DNA of 64,000 bases from contig NC_014375.1 in the NCBI RefSeq assembly GCF_000144605.1, positions 744,001 through 808,000 of the forward strand, given 5' to 3'. A program made the translations under genes and the position numbers. Below, piece by piece: positions 8,350-16,427 of the stretch (within the stretch, counting starts at the first letter, position 1; each line of letters begins with the position of its first letter). The stretch is from Brevundimonas subvibrioides ATCC 15264. GTDB taxonomy: Bacteria; Pseudomonadota; Alphaproteobacteria; Caulobacterales; Caulobacteraceae. The notes beneath the pieces are model-generated. The model ran no database searches. It was not told the origin of the DNA and saw nothing but the letters and a program-made list of their open reading frames with translations.

Positions 8350-8361
8350 TCACCGCGGTGA
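8350..8361. promoter_or_regulatory. 12-bp palindrome between kdsD and otsB
   Basis: TCACCGCGGTGA is a perfect palindrome in the 113-bp gap between the divergent kdsD and otsB genes. It lies where an operator controlling either promoter could sit. No regulator gene adjoins it and no second copy was noticed, so the role is speculative. Confidence 0.3.
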
Positions 8362-8424
8362 GGTCAACCTTTGCCGCAGTGACGCGTTGGTACGACGGGC
8401 ACCTAAAAACACAGTCTGGACAGA

Positions 8425-9198
8425 ATGCCGTCGAACGCCGGAACCCTCATCCCATGCCTGCCGCAGGCCTCGGTCCATGCGTCGGCGGGGCTTGCCCTGT
8501 TTCTCGACCTGGACGGGGTTCTGGCACCCATGGCCAGCACGCCGGACGCAGTTGTCGCCGATCCGCGCCGGACGCGGATCCTGCAGACGCTCGATCGCGC
8601 GCTGGACGGCCGTCTCGCCGTGATCAGCGGCCGGACCCTGTCTGAAATCGACCGGATCACCGGAGGGGCTGCGCGCTCGGCCGCGGGCGTGCACGGCCTC
8701 CAGCGCAGACGCCGTGACGGGTCGACGGCGACAATCGAGCCCTCCGCCGGTGTCGCGGCGGCCGTCGAGGCTTTCCGCGCATTTGCTGAGACCCACCCGG
8801 GCATGATCGTCGAGGACAAGGGCGTCTCTGCGGGTCTGCACTACCGCGCCGTACCGCATGTCGAGGCCGAGGCGCTGGCCCTGGCGGACGTCTGGGCCGA
8901 GCGAGCCGGACTGGTCGCCCAGCCCGGCAAGCTGGTGGTCGAGCTGAAGACACCCGGGGCCGACAAGGGCACCGCCCTGACGGCCTTCATGGGCGAGCCT
9001 GCGTTCGCCGATACCATGCCCGTCATGCTCGGCGACGACCTGACGGACGAAGCCGGCTTTGTGGCCGCCGAGGCCTTGGGCGGCTTCGGCATCCTGGTAG
9101 GAGCGCCGCGAGAAACGGCGGCACGCTATGGACTGGCCGATGTGGAGGCCGTTCTGACCTGGCTTGAAGCCGTCGCGATGGAGGCTCAGCCCGCATGA
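8425..9198 (+). CDS. otsB: trehalose-6-phosphate phosphatase
   Basis: A 257-aa HAD-superfamily phosphatase that removes phosphate from trehalose 6-phosphate. The nucleophile motif DLDGVL has D28 and D30, motif II is VISGR (67-71), the lysines lie in VELKTPGADKGTAL (172-185), and motif IV is GDDLTDE (203-209). The cap-domain segment KGVSAGLHYR is also conserved. The stop overlaps the start of the GH15 gene by four bases (ATGA), showing translational coupling. It is the first gene of an otsB / GH15 / otsA operon that makes and may also turn over trehalose, an osmolyte and stress protectant. Confidence 0.95.
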   Translation: MPSNAGTLIPCLPQASVHASAGLALFLDLDGVLAPMASTPDAVVADPRRTRILQTLDRALDGRLAVISGRTLSEIDRITGGAARSAAGVHGLQRRRRDGSTATIEPSAGVAAAVEAFRAFAETHPGMIVEDKGVSAGLHYRAVPHVEAEALALADVWAERAGLVAQPGKLVVELKTPGADKGTALTAFMGEPAFADTMPVMLGDDLTDEAGFVAAEALGGFGILVGAPRETAARYGLADVEAVLTWLEAVAMEAQPA

Positions 9199-10997
9199 CC
9201 GATCTCTCCCCCAACCGCCCGTCGCTGGATCTCGCCCCCATCGGCAACTGCGCCATCTCGGCCCTGATCGACCGGGCGGGGCGCTTCGTCTGGGCCTGCG
9301 CACCCCGTGTCGATGGCGACCCGGTGTTTTCCGCCCTGATGGACGGGGATGCCCCCGAGCACGGCTTCTGGTCCGTGGAGCTCGAGAACCTCGCCTCGGT
9401 CAGTCAGGCGTATGTGCGCAACACGCCCGTATTGCGCACCGTCCTGACGGCCGACGACGGATCGGCGCTGGAGATCATCGACTTCGCGCCGCGACACGCC
9501 AAGCACGCCCGCACCTATCGCCCGCTGGCCTTCGCCCGGATCGTCCGGCCGCTGTCGGGAACGCCGCGGATCCGCATCCGACTGCGCCCCGCCGCCGACT
9601 GGGGGGCGCGTCGGGCGGCCGTGACGTCCGGATCGAACCACATCCGTTATCTGTGCACGGATATCACCCTGCGTCTGACGACCGACTGCCCCGTCTCGCA
9701 CGTGCTGGACGAGCGCGCGTTCCGGCTGGAGTCGCCCCTGCACTTCTTCCTGGGGCCGGACGAAGGCTACGATCAGGAGGTCGGACCCGGCATCGGGGCC
9801 ACGCTGGAGCGGACCGTCGCCTACTGGCGCGACTGGGTGCGCAGCCTCTACATCCCGCTCGACTACCAGGAGGCCGTCATCCGTGCGGCCATCACGCTGA
9901 AGCTCTGCGTCTTCGAGGAGACCGGAGCGATCGTGGCGGCCATGACCACCTCGGTGCCGGAGTTCCCGGAAAGCGGCCGCAACTGGGACTATCGCTACTG
10001 CTGGGTCCGCGACGCCTATTACACCGTGCGGGCGCTGAACCGCCTCGGGGCGGTCGACATCCTCGAGAACTATCTCGTCTATCTCCGCAACCTCGTCGAC
10101 TCGTCCGCCGGGGGGCATGTGCAGCCGGTCTATGGCGTGGGTCTGGAGGAGGATATCGACGAGCGGATCGTGACGTCCGTCGCCGGCTATCGCGGGATGA
10201 AGCCCGTCCGCGTCGGCAATCAGGCCCGGGAGCACCTGCAGCACGACGTGTACGGACAGATCGTCCTGCCACTGGTTCAGAGCTTTTACGACAGTCGCCT
10301 GCTGCGTGCCGGCACGATCGATGACTTCTATGCCCTCGAAAAGGTCGGCGACCGGGCCTTCGCCATGCACGACCAGGTCGACGCCGGCCTGTGGGAGTTC
10401 CGCACTATCGCGCGGGTTCACACCTATTCCTCCGTCATGTGCTGGGCCGCCTGTGACCGGCTGGCCAAGGCCGCCGACCGTCTGGGGCTGCAGGATCGCG
10501 CCTCGGTATGGAGGGAGCGCGCCGCCATCATCCGGACCCGGATCGAGGAGGAGGCCTTCGTGCCCGAAGAAGGACGTTTCGCGGCCAGCTTCGGCGGACA
10601 GGAACTGGATGCGTCGCTGCTCCAGATGGTCGATCTGGGCTTCCTCGACCCCGCGGACCCGCGCCAGGTGGCGACCTTCGATGCGATCGAGCGGGATCTG
10701 AAGAAGGGGCCCTATCTGTTCCGTTACGTCGAGCCTGACGATTTCGGAGAGCCGGAAACCGCATTCAACTTCTGTACGTTCTGGTTCATCGAGGCCCTGC
10801 ACCAGAACGGCCGGGATCAGGAAGCACGCGAGATTTTCGACCAGATGCTGAGCCGTCGCACCAATGCGGGCCTGTTGAGCGAGGATATCTCGCTGGGCGA
10901 CGACGAGCTCTGGGGAAACTATCCGCAGACCTATTCGCTGGTCGGCATCATCAACTGCGCCGTCCTGCTCAGCCGGTCCTGGACGGACGTGCGATGA
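9195..10997 (+). CDS. glycoside hydrolase family 15 protein (glucoamylase/trehalase-like)
   Basis: A 600-aa cytoplasmic protein without a signal peptide. The N-terminal beta-sandwich begins IGNCAISALIDRAGRFVWAC. The (alpha/alpha)6 catalytic domain contains RNWDYRYCWVRDA near residue 262, DAGLWEFR near 395-404 with the probable general acid Glu, and LLSEDIS near 558 followed by ELWGNYPQTYSLVG with the probable base. Family 15 includes glucoamylases, glucodextranases and bacterial or archaeal trehalases. Overlapping coupling with otsB upstream and otsA downstream makes trehalose a likely substrate, but the sequence alone does not separate these activities. Confidence 0.9.
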   Translation: MTDLSPNRPSLDLAPIGNCAISALIDRAGRFVWACAPRVDGDPVFSALMDGDAPEHGFWSVELENLASVSQAYVRNTPVLRTVLTADDGSALEIIDFAPRHAKHARTYRPLAFARIVRPLSGTPRIRIRLRPAADWGARRAAVTSGSNHIRYLCTDITLRLTTDCPVSHVLDERAFRLESPLHFFLGPDEGYDQEVGPGIGATLERTVAYWRDWVRSLYIPLDYQEAVIRAAITLKLCVFEETGAIVAAMTTSVPEFPESGRNWDYRYCWVRDAYYTVRALNRLGAVDILENYLVYLRNLVDSSAGGHVQPVYGVGLEEDIDERIVTSVAGYRGMKPVRVGNQAREHLQHDVYGQIVLPLVQSFYDSRLLRAGTIDDFYALEKVGDRAFAMHDQVDAGLWEFRTIARVHTYSSVMCWAACDRLAKAADRLGLQDRASVWRERAAIIRTRIEEEAFVPEEGRFAASFGGQELDASLLQMVDLGFLDPADPRQVATFDAIERDLKKGPYLFRYVEPDDFGEPETAFNFCTFWFIEALHQNGRDQEAREIFDQMLSRRTNAGLLSEDISLGDDELWGNYPQTYSLVGIINCAVLLSRSWTDVR

Positions 10998-12418
10998 GCC
11001 GCCTGATCGTCGTTTCCAATCGGGTCTCGGCTCCCGTCGATCCAGCGGCCGGCTCTGCCGGTGGCTTGGCTATGGCGCTGTCCGCGGCGCTGCGGAAATA
11101 CGACGGCCTGTGGTTCGGCTGGTCGGGTGAAACGACGGAGCAGTTCACCGGGGAGCTGAAGTACGAGGATCGGGCGGGGGTTACCGTCGCCCTGGTCGAT
11201 CTGGAAGCGCAGGACGTGGAGGAATACTACAACGGCTATGCCAACAAGACGCTGTGGCCGCTGTTCCATCACCGGGTCGACCTGACGGCCTACGAGCGGT
11301 CCTATGGCGAGGGCTACGAGCGGGTGAACCGCCGGTTCGCCGAGGTTCTGGCACCCCTGATCCAGCCCGACGACATCATCTGGATCCACGACTACCACCT
11401 CATCCCGATGGCGCGGGACCTGCGCCGTTTGGGCGTCAAGAACCGGATCGGTTTCTTCCTGCATACGCCCTGGCCGGTGCGTCAGCTTCTCGTGACCCTT
11501 CCGCATCACCGCCGGTTGGTGGAGAGCCTGTTCGCCTACGACCTGATCGGCTTCCAGACCCAGGAATGGCTGGACCTGTTCCGCGACTATGTGATCTCCG
11601 AGGCGCGGGGCGAGCTGGCGGGCTATGGCGGTCTCGAGGCGTTCGATCGCCGTGTTCGCGTCGGCGTCTTCCCCATCGGCATCGATGTCCAGGGGTTCAT
11701 CGACGCCCGCAACTCGCCCCAGGGGGCCCGGACCTACGACCGTATGGCGGCATCTTCCGCCTTCCGCTCCATGATGGTCGGCGTCGACCGGCTCGACTAC
11801 TCCAAGGGTCTGGAGGAGCGGATGCTCGGCTACGAGCAGTTTCTGCATGACAATGCCGAGATGCGTGGCGACGTCTTCCTGGTCCAGGTCACGCCGATCT
11901 CGCGCGATGACGTGGATACCTATCAGGACATCCGCGCCCGGCTGGATGCCCTGGCCGGCCGGATCAACGGCGAATATGCCGACATGGACTGGCAGCCGAT
12001 CCGCTATCTGAACCGCAGCTATCGCCGCGATCAGCTGGCGGGGATCTATCGCGCCGCGCGGGTGTGTCTGGTGACGCCGCTGCGTGACGGGATGAACCTG
12101 GTCGCCAAGGAATTCGTGGCCGCCCAGAATCCGGAAGACCCCGGCGTCCTGATCCTGTCGCGCTTCGCCGGGGCCGCCGAGCAGATGTGCGAGGCCCTGC
12201 TGGTCAATCCGTTCAGCCGCGAGGAGCTGTCGGACGCCATCAAGAAGGCCCTGACGATGCCGTTGGCCGAAAGGGTCCGGAAGTGGCAGGCCCTGATGCA
12301 GGTGGTGCGCGACACCGATGTTTCGATCTGGCGCGACACCTATGTCGACGCCCTGAAAGGGGTGGAGATCATCGGCGACGGCGACGCACCCTTCCACGGC
12401 CACGCCGACGCCGCCTGA
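10994..12418 (+). CDS. otsA: alpha,alpha-trehalose-phosphate synthase (UDP-forming)
   Basis: A GT20 glycosyltransferase, 474 aa, joining UDP-glucose and glucose 6-phosphate into trehalose 6-phosphate. Recognised segments are the N-terminal LIVVSNRVSAP, WIHDYHLIPMARDLR, FFLHTPWP, VDRLDYSKGLEER and the donor-site TPLRDGMNLVAKEF, ending with SRFAGAAEQM. Its ATG overlaps the GH15 stop by four bases, so synthesis, hydrolysis and phosphatase genes form one translationally coupled unit. The order otsB-GH15-otsA places the phosphatase first. A GST gene converges on its 3' end. Confidence 0.96.
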   Translation: MSRLIVVSNRVSAPVDPAAGSAGGLAMALSAALRKYDGLWFGWSGETTEQFTGELKYEDRAGVTVALVDLEAQDVEEYYNGYANKTLWPLFHHRVDLTAYERSYGEGYERVNRRFAEVLAPLIQPDDIIWIHDYHLIPMARDLRRLGVKNRIGFFLHTPWPVRQLLVTLPHHRRLVESLFAYDLIGFQTQEWLDLFRDYVISEARGELAGYGGLEAFDRRVRVGVFPIGIDVQGFIDARNSPQGARTYDRMAASSAFRSMMVGVDRLDYSKGLEERMLGYEQFLHDNAEMRGDVFLVQVTPISRDDVDTYQDIRARLDALAGRINGEYADMDWQPIRYLNRSYRRDQLAGIYRAARVCLVTPLRDGMNLVAKEFVAAQNPEDPGVLILSRFAGAAEQMCEALLVNPFSREELSDAIKKALTMPLAERVRKWQALMQVVRDTDVSIWRDTYVDALKGVEIIGDGDAPFHGHADAA

Positions 12419-12424
12419 CCGGAC

Positions 12425-13039
12425 TCAGGCCGCCCGCAGGGTGCTCACGTCACCGTCGCGGGCGTCGGCACGCACTTTCGCGGGGCGTTCGGCCAGCCGG
12501 GCCTGATAGGCGTCGAATACGCGGTTGTCCGGCAGATGCTGGCGACCCCATCCCAGCGCCGCGCCGATCATCACATCGACGGCCGTGAAGCGTTCGCCCA
12601 TCAACCACGGGCCGGCCCAGAGCGCCTCCGTGAGCCTTTCCATCGCCGCATCATAGCGGGCGCGCGCGAACGCATCGGTCTCGGTCTGACCCATGATCTG
12701 GCCCCACATCGCCGGCTCCAGCTCGCCCGCCGCCCAGGTCAGCCAGGTCAGATAGGCCCCCCGCTCGCTGGACCCCACCGGCGCGCCGAGCCTGGCCTCC
12801 GGGAAGAGATCCGTCAGATACAGGGCCACAGCGGCCGACTCCGTGATGACGATGCCATCGTGGCTCAGCGCAGGAACCTTGCCGTCGGGGTGCGGGTTTC
12901 TCGGGTCGGCTTCCCCGACCTTTTGCCCGTGACGATGGGCGATCGCGCAGTATTCGATCCGGACATCGGCCCCGAGTTCCTCGATCAGCCAGATGATCCG
13001 CGACGACCGCGACTGCGGGGCGTGAAACAGCGTCAGCAT
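12425..13039 (-). CDS. glutathione S-transferase family protein
   Basis: A 204-aa protein with a thioredoxin-fold N-terminal domain (MLTLFHAPQSRSSRIIWLIEELG, then PDGKVPALSHDGIVITESAAVALYL) and an all-helical C-terminal domain with FTAVDVMIGAALGWG. The cis-Pro in KVPAL and the ESAA glutathione-contact pair are in place, and a Ser within QSRSSR may be catalytic. The start at 13039 follows a GGGAGAGG ribosome site; the longer upstream reading is not protein-like. It is divergent from a WYL-domain regulator with an inverted repeat between them, which suggests that the regulator controls this gene. The substrate is unknown. Confidence 0.9.
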   Translation of the reverse strand: MLTLFHAPQSRSSRIIWLIEELGADVRIEYCAIAHRHGQKVGEADPRNPHPDGKVPALSHDGIVITESAAVALYLTDLFPEARLGAPVGSSERGAYLTWLTWAAGELEPAMWGQIMGQTETDAFARARYDAAMERLTEALWAGPWLMGERFTAVDVMIGAALGWGRQHLPDNRVFDAYQARLAERPAKVRADARDGDVSTLRAA

Positions 13040-13104
13040 TGAACCTCTCCCATGGGGCCGCGGCGACGTCGCCCTGGCCACGGAGGATTGACTACTGCCA
13101 CCCT

Positions 13105-13124
13105 GCTGACAGCATGATGTCAGC
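13105..13124. promoter_or_regulatory. inverted repeat, probable operator between GST and WYL regulator
   Basis: GCTGACA (13105-13111) and TGTCAGC (13118-13124) form perfect 7-bp arms around a 6-base centre that itself contains CATG. It lies between the divergent GST and WYL-regulator starts, where an autoregulatory operator is expected. Confidence 0.55.
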
Positions 13125-13146
13125 ATCGATGCAGGACGGTGATCCC

Positions 13147-13848
13147 ATGAGGCGCGCAGACAGGCTCTTTCAGATCGTCCAGCTGCTCCGGCGCAGTGGC
13201 AAACCGCTCACGGCCAATCGAATCGCGACCGAACTGGAGACGTCCAAACGCAGCGTCTATCGCGACATCGCCGCCCTCATGGCCCAGCGCGTCCCGATCC
13301 GGGGCGAGGCGGGCATCGGCTACGTCCTCGACTCAGGGTTCGACATGCCGCCGCTGATGTTGACCTCGGACGAGATCGAGGCGGCCGTGCTGGGGGCGCA
13401 GTGGGTGGCGGGCAGGGGAGACCCGGCCCTGGCCCGCGCCGCCCGCGACCTGATCGCCAAGATCGCGGCCACCGTGCCCGAGCGTCTGAGGCCGGTGGTG
13501 CTGGAACCGGCGGTCGCCAGCGTAGGCGGCTGGAACGTGCTTCCGGAGGCCATCGATATGGCCGACATCCGGGGGGCCATTCACAGCGCGCGGAAGGTAG
13601 CCCTGCACTACCGGGACGAACGCGAGGTCGAGACCCGCCGCACGGTCTGGCCGTTCCAGGTCGCCTATCGCGAGACCACCCGGATCGTCGTCGCCTGGTG
13701 CGAAACCCGCGACGATTTCCGCATGTTCAGGGCCGACCGCGTTCTGACGGCCGAGGTGCTGGAAGACCGCTATCCCGCCCGGCCCGCCGCGTTGCGCGCG
13801 CGCTGGCGAGCCTACCTCCGGGAGCAGTACGGCGTGCCGGATCATTAG
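13147..13848 (+). CDS. HTH / WYL-domain transcriptional regulator (YafY type)
   Basis: A 233-aa DeoR-like regulator. The N-terminal winged helix-turn-helix spans about residues 1-60 (RRADRLFQIVQLLRR, LTANRIATELETSKRSVYRDIAAL). A linker and the WYL domain follow (about 140-200), with KVALHYRDE and TRRTVWPFQVAYRE, where the usual Trp-Tyr-Leu signature appears in diverged form. WYL domains sense small ligands or nucleic acids. The start at 13147 is used because it lies after the operator-like repeat; ATG 13132 and other upstream codons are possible. Its stop codon lies inside the first copy of the 89-bp repeat. Inferred target: the divergent GST gene and itself. Confidence 0.88.
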   Translation: MRRADRLFQIVQLLRRSGKPLTANRIATELETSKRSVYRDIAALMAQRVPIRGEAGIGYVLDSGFDMPPLMLTSDEIEAAVLGAQWVAGRGDPALARAARDLIAKIAATVPERLRPVVLEPAVASVGGWNVLPEAIDMADIRGAIHSARKVALHYRDEREVETRRTVWPFQVAYRETTRIVVAWCETRDDFRMFRADRVLTAEVLEDRYPARPAALRARWRAYLREQYGVPDH

Positions 13849-14049
13849 ATCTCGAACAGACCCGCCACGCCGCCCCGAAACGCTTTGCGTTTCGGATCGC
13901 TCTTGCTTTGGTCGCGGCTTGCGGCCGTTCTCAATAGATTTCGAACAGGCCTGCCGCGCCGCCCCGAAACGCTTGGCGTTTCGGATCGCTCTTGCTTTGG
14001 GCGCGGCTTACGGCCGTTCTCAGTAGATTTCGAACAGGCCTGCCGCGCC
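13846..14049. repeat. 89-bp tandem repeat duplicating the thiolase 3' end
   Basis: Two nearly identical 89-bp units start at 13846 and 13935, and a partial third copy starts at 14024 inside the thiolase gene. Each unit begins with a copy of the thiolase C-terminal codons (reverse strand GLFEI, and in unit two also the final Tyr and stop). A hairpin, CCGAAACGC-TTT-GCGTTTCGG in unit one, follows, then a conserved spacer. The last three bases of the WYL regulator lie in unit one. The pattern indicates tandem duplication that started in the gene end and its 3' UTR. Confidence 0.85.
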
Positions 14050-15222
14050 CATGCCGCCGCCGATGCACATGGTGACGACGCCATATCTGGCCCCGCGCCG
14101 CTTGCCCTCGATCAGGACGTGTCCGGTCATCCGCGCGCCCGACATGCCGTAGGGATGGCCGATCGAGATGGCCCCGCCCGACAGGTTCAGCCGGTCCATC
14201 GGGATGCCCAGGGTATCGGCGCAGTAGAGCACCTGCGAGGCGAAGGCCTCGTTCAGCTCCCAGATGCCGATGTCGTCCATCGTCAGCCCGTGGCGCTTCA
14301 GCAGTTTCGGCACGGCATAGACGGGGCCGATGCCCATCTCGTCGGGCTCGCAGCCCGCCACGGCCATGCCCCGATAGGCACCCAGCGGCACGAGATTGTG
14401 CCGGACCGCCTCGCCCGCCTCCATGATGACCGAGGCGGACGCGCCGTCCGAAAGCTGCGAGGCGTTTCCGGCGGTGATGAACTCGCCCTGCTGGATCTCC
14501 TCGCCGCCCCCGAACACCGGCTTGAGCGCCTTCAGCCCTTCCAGCGTGGTGTCGGCGCGGTTGCCCTCGTCCTTCGACAGCGTGATTTCCTTCGCCGACG
14601 CCTGACCGGTGGCCTTGTCCATCACCTGCATGGTCGTGGTCATCGGCACGATCTCGGCGTCCAGATGTCCGGCCGCCTGGGCCGCCGCCGTCCGCTGCTG
14701 CGACTGCAGGGCGTACTCGTCCTGGCGGTCGCGCGAGATGCCATAGCGGCGCGACACGACCTCGGCCGTCTCCAGCATCGACATATAGATGTGGGGCGAC
14801 AGCTTGAGCAGCGCCTCGTCCTTCATCCGGAACAGGTTCATGTGCTGGTTCTGGACCAGCGAGATGGACTCCAGCCCGCCGCCGACCGCCATCTTCTGCT
14901 GGTCGAACACCACCTGCTTGGCGGCCGTGGCGATGCCCATCAGGCCGGACGCGCATTGCCGATCCAGGGTCATGCCGGGCACCGACGACGGCAGGCCTGC
15001 CGCCAGGGCGATCTGGCGCGCGACATTGGTGCCGGTTCCGCCCTGCTGCAGGGCCGCACCCATGATCACGTCCTCGATCTCGGCCGGATCGACGCCGGCG
15101 CGGGCGACGGCGTGCTTGACCGCGTGCGCCCCCAGCTGCTGGGGCGCGGTGTCGTTGAACGCCCCGCGATAGGCGCGCCCGATCGGGGTCCGGGCTGTCG
15201 AGACGATCACCGCTTCACGCAT
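14020..15222 (-). CDS. acetyl-CoA C-acyltransferase (thiolase family)
   Basis: A 400-aa thiolase acting in beta-oxidation or acetoacetyl-CoA metabolism. The nucleophile is C90 in LDRQCASG, the catalytic His is H356 in IGHPYG, and the acid/base Cys is C386 in MCIGGGMG. The N-terminus [15 protein letters not shown] is canonical, and NEAFA lies before the C-terminal half. The neighbouring SDR on the same strand resembles the 3-hydroxyacyl-CoA dehydrogenase part of multifunctional beta-oxidation enzymes, so fatty acid degradation is the likely pathway. The final codons are copied twice downstream in the 89-bp repeat. Confidence 0.94.
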   Translation of the reverse strand: MREAVIVSTARTPIGRAYRGAFNDTAPQQLGAHAVKHAVARAGVDPAEIEDVIMGAALQQGGTGTNVARQIALAAGLPSSVPGMTLDRQCASGLMGIATAAKQVVFDQQKMAVGGGLESISLVQNQHMNLFRMKDEALLKLSPHIYMSMLETAEVVSRRYGISRDRQDEYALQSQQRTAAAQAAGHLDAEIVPMTTTMQVMDKATGQASAKEITLSKDEGNRADTTLEGLKALKPVFGGGEEIQQGEFITAGNASQLSDGASASVIMEAGEAVRHNLVPLGAYRGMAVAGCEPDEMGIGPVYAVPKLLKRHGLTMDDIGIWELNEAFASQVLYCADTLGIPMDRLNLSGGAISIGHPYGMSGARMTGHVLIEGKRRGARYGVVTMCIGGGMGAAGLFEIY

Positions 15223-15286
15223 AGTTCTCTCCCTGGCTGACGACTGCGCGTCATTGTCGATTGGCTGGCATCGAACCTAGGCGCCT

Positions 15287-15320
15287 GACGTCGCGTCAAG
15301 GCAAGCCATGACGCGACGTC
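15287..15320. repeat. inverted repeat between thiolase and SDR genes
   Basis: GACGTCGCGTCA (15287-15298) and TGACGCGACGTC (15309-15320) are exact 12-bp complements separated by 10 bases. It lies 6 bp after the SDR stop and 65 bp before the thiolase start, both on the minus strand. No T tract follows. It may be an mRNA-processing or attenuation hairpin, or an operator for the thiolase. Confidence 0.5.
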
Positions 15321-15325
15321 GACGA

Positions 15326-16231
15326 TCAGGAATGGGCCTTGTGCGCCTTGGTCAGTTCGATCATGCCCTGTGCCGCGCCCATGTCCGGCACGATCTCTCC
15401 CGTGCGGTCCGAAATCGCGTCGAAGCGGGCGGCGACCTGATCGGCGGCGTCGTCGCCGACGATCCGAACGCCCTGGGTCAGGGTCACATAGGCGCGCTCG
15501 AACCCGCCGGCGCCGGCGCCCAGGATGCAGCGTGTCGGCGCGTCCTGGCTGACCAGATAGACCAGGCCCGGCGACACCAGCTCCGGTCCCAGCGCCTCGA
15601 GCGGCAGGGCGGCCCCCAGGTCCTCGGTCATGCGGGTATGGGCGGTGGGGGCGAGGCAGTTGACCCGGATGTCGTTCTTGGCCCCCTCGATCGCGAGGGT
15701 CTGCATGAAGCCGACGAGCGCCATCTTGGCCGCGCCGTAATTCGCCTGTCCGAAGTTGCCGTACAGGCCCGACGACGAGGTCGTCATCACGATCCGGCCA
15801 TAGTTGCGCTCGCGCATGCCGTCCCACACCGCCTTGGTGCAGTTCACCGCGCCCATCAGGTGCACGTCGACGACGAAGCGGAAATCCTCCACGTCCATCT
15901 TGGCGAACGACTTGTCTCGCAGGACGCCGGCGTTGTTCACGAGGATGTCGACCGAGCCCCATTTCGCGGTGGCGTCGGCGACCATGGCCTTCACGGCCTC
16001 GAAGTCCGTCACGGACGCGCCGCTGGCGATGGCCTCGCCACCCAGGGCCTGGATCTCGGCCACGACGGCCTCGGCCGGGCTGTGCGACGATCCCGATCCG
16101 TCGCGGGCGACGCCCAGATCGTTCACGACGACCTTGGCACCGCGCGCTGCCAGGGCCAGGGCGTGTTCCCGCCCCAGACCGCCGCCCGCACCCGTGACGA
16201 TCGCCACCTTGCCGTCGAACCGAATTGCCAT
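15326..16231 (-). CDS. SDR family dehydrogenase (3-hydroxyacyl-CoA dehydrogenase-like)
   Basis: A short-chain dehydrogenase of 301 aa. The cofactor glycine motif TGAGGGLG is at residues 14-21, NNAG follows near 95, and the catalytic Tyr-Lys pair is in YGAAK. The inserted VVNDLGVARDGSGSSHSPAEAVV and AGVLRDKSFAKM segments match the dehydrogenase domain of peroxisomal multifunctional enzyme type 2 and bacterial relatives. This suggests a role in beta-oxidation of acyl-CoA, consistent with the downstream thiolase. The C-terminal 60 residues extend past the SDR core. Exact substrate and stereospecificity are unproven. Confidence 0.9.
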   Translation of the reverse strand: MAIRFDGKVAIVTGAGGGLGREHALALAARGAKVVVNDLGVARDGSGSSHSPAEAVVAEIQALGGEAIASGASVTDFEAVKAMVADATAKWGSVDILVNNAGVLRDKSFAKMDVEDFRFVVDVHLMGAVNCTKAVWDGMRERNYGRIVMTTSSSGLYGNFGQANYGAAKMALVGFMQTLAIEGAKNDIRVNCLAPTAHTRMTEDLGAALPLEALGPELVSPGLVYLVSQDAPTRCILGAGAGGFERAYVTLTQGVRIVGDDAADQVAARFDAISDRTGEIVPDMGAAQGMIELTKAHKAHS

Positions 16232-16427
16232 CGAACTGGACTCCCTTGTTCCGTCAGCCTGATATCAGGCCGCCGCGTTTCGCCAAGGGGGTGAGATGTG
16301 TTGAAACGGCGCCACAGTCGCCACATTGCGAACCGTAATGTGGAACCGGGACTGCAGTCTGCCGTTCGGCTTCCCGAGTGTCACGTGTATGCGTGGCCCT
16401 AGGGCATCAATCAATAATGAGGACGAC

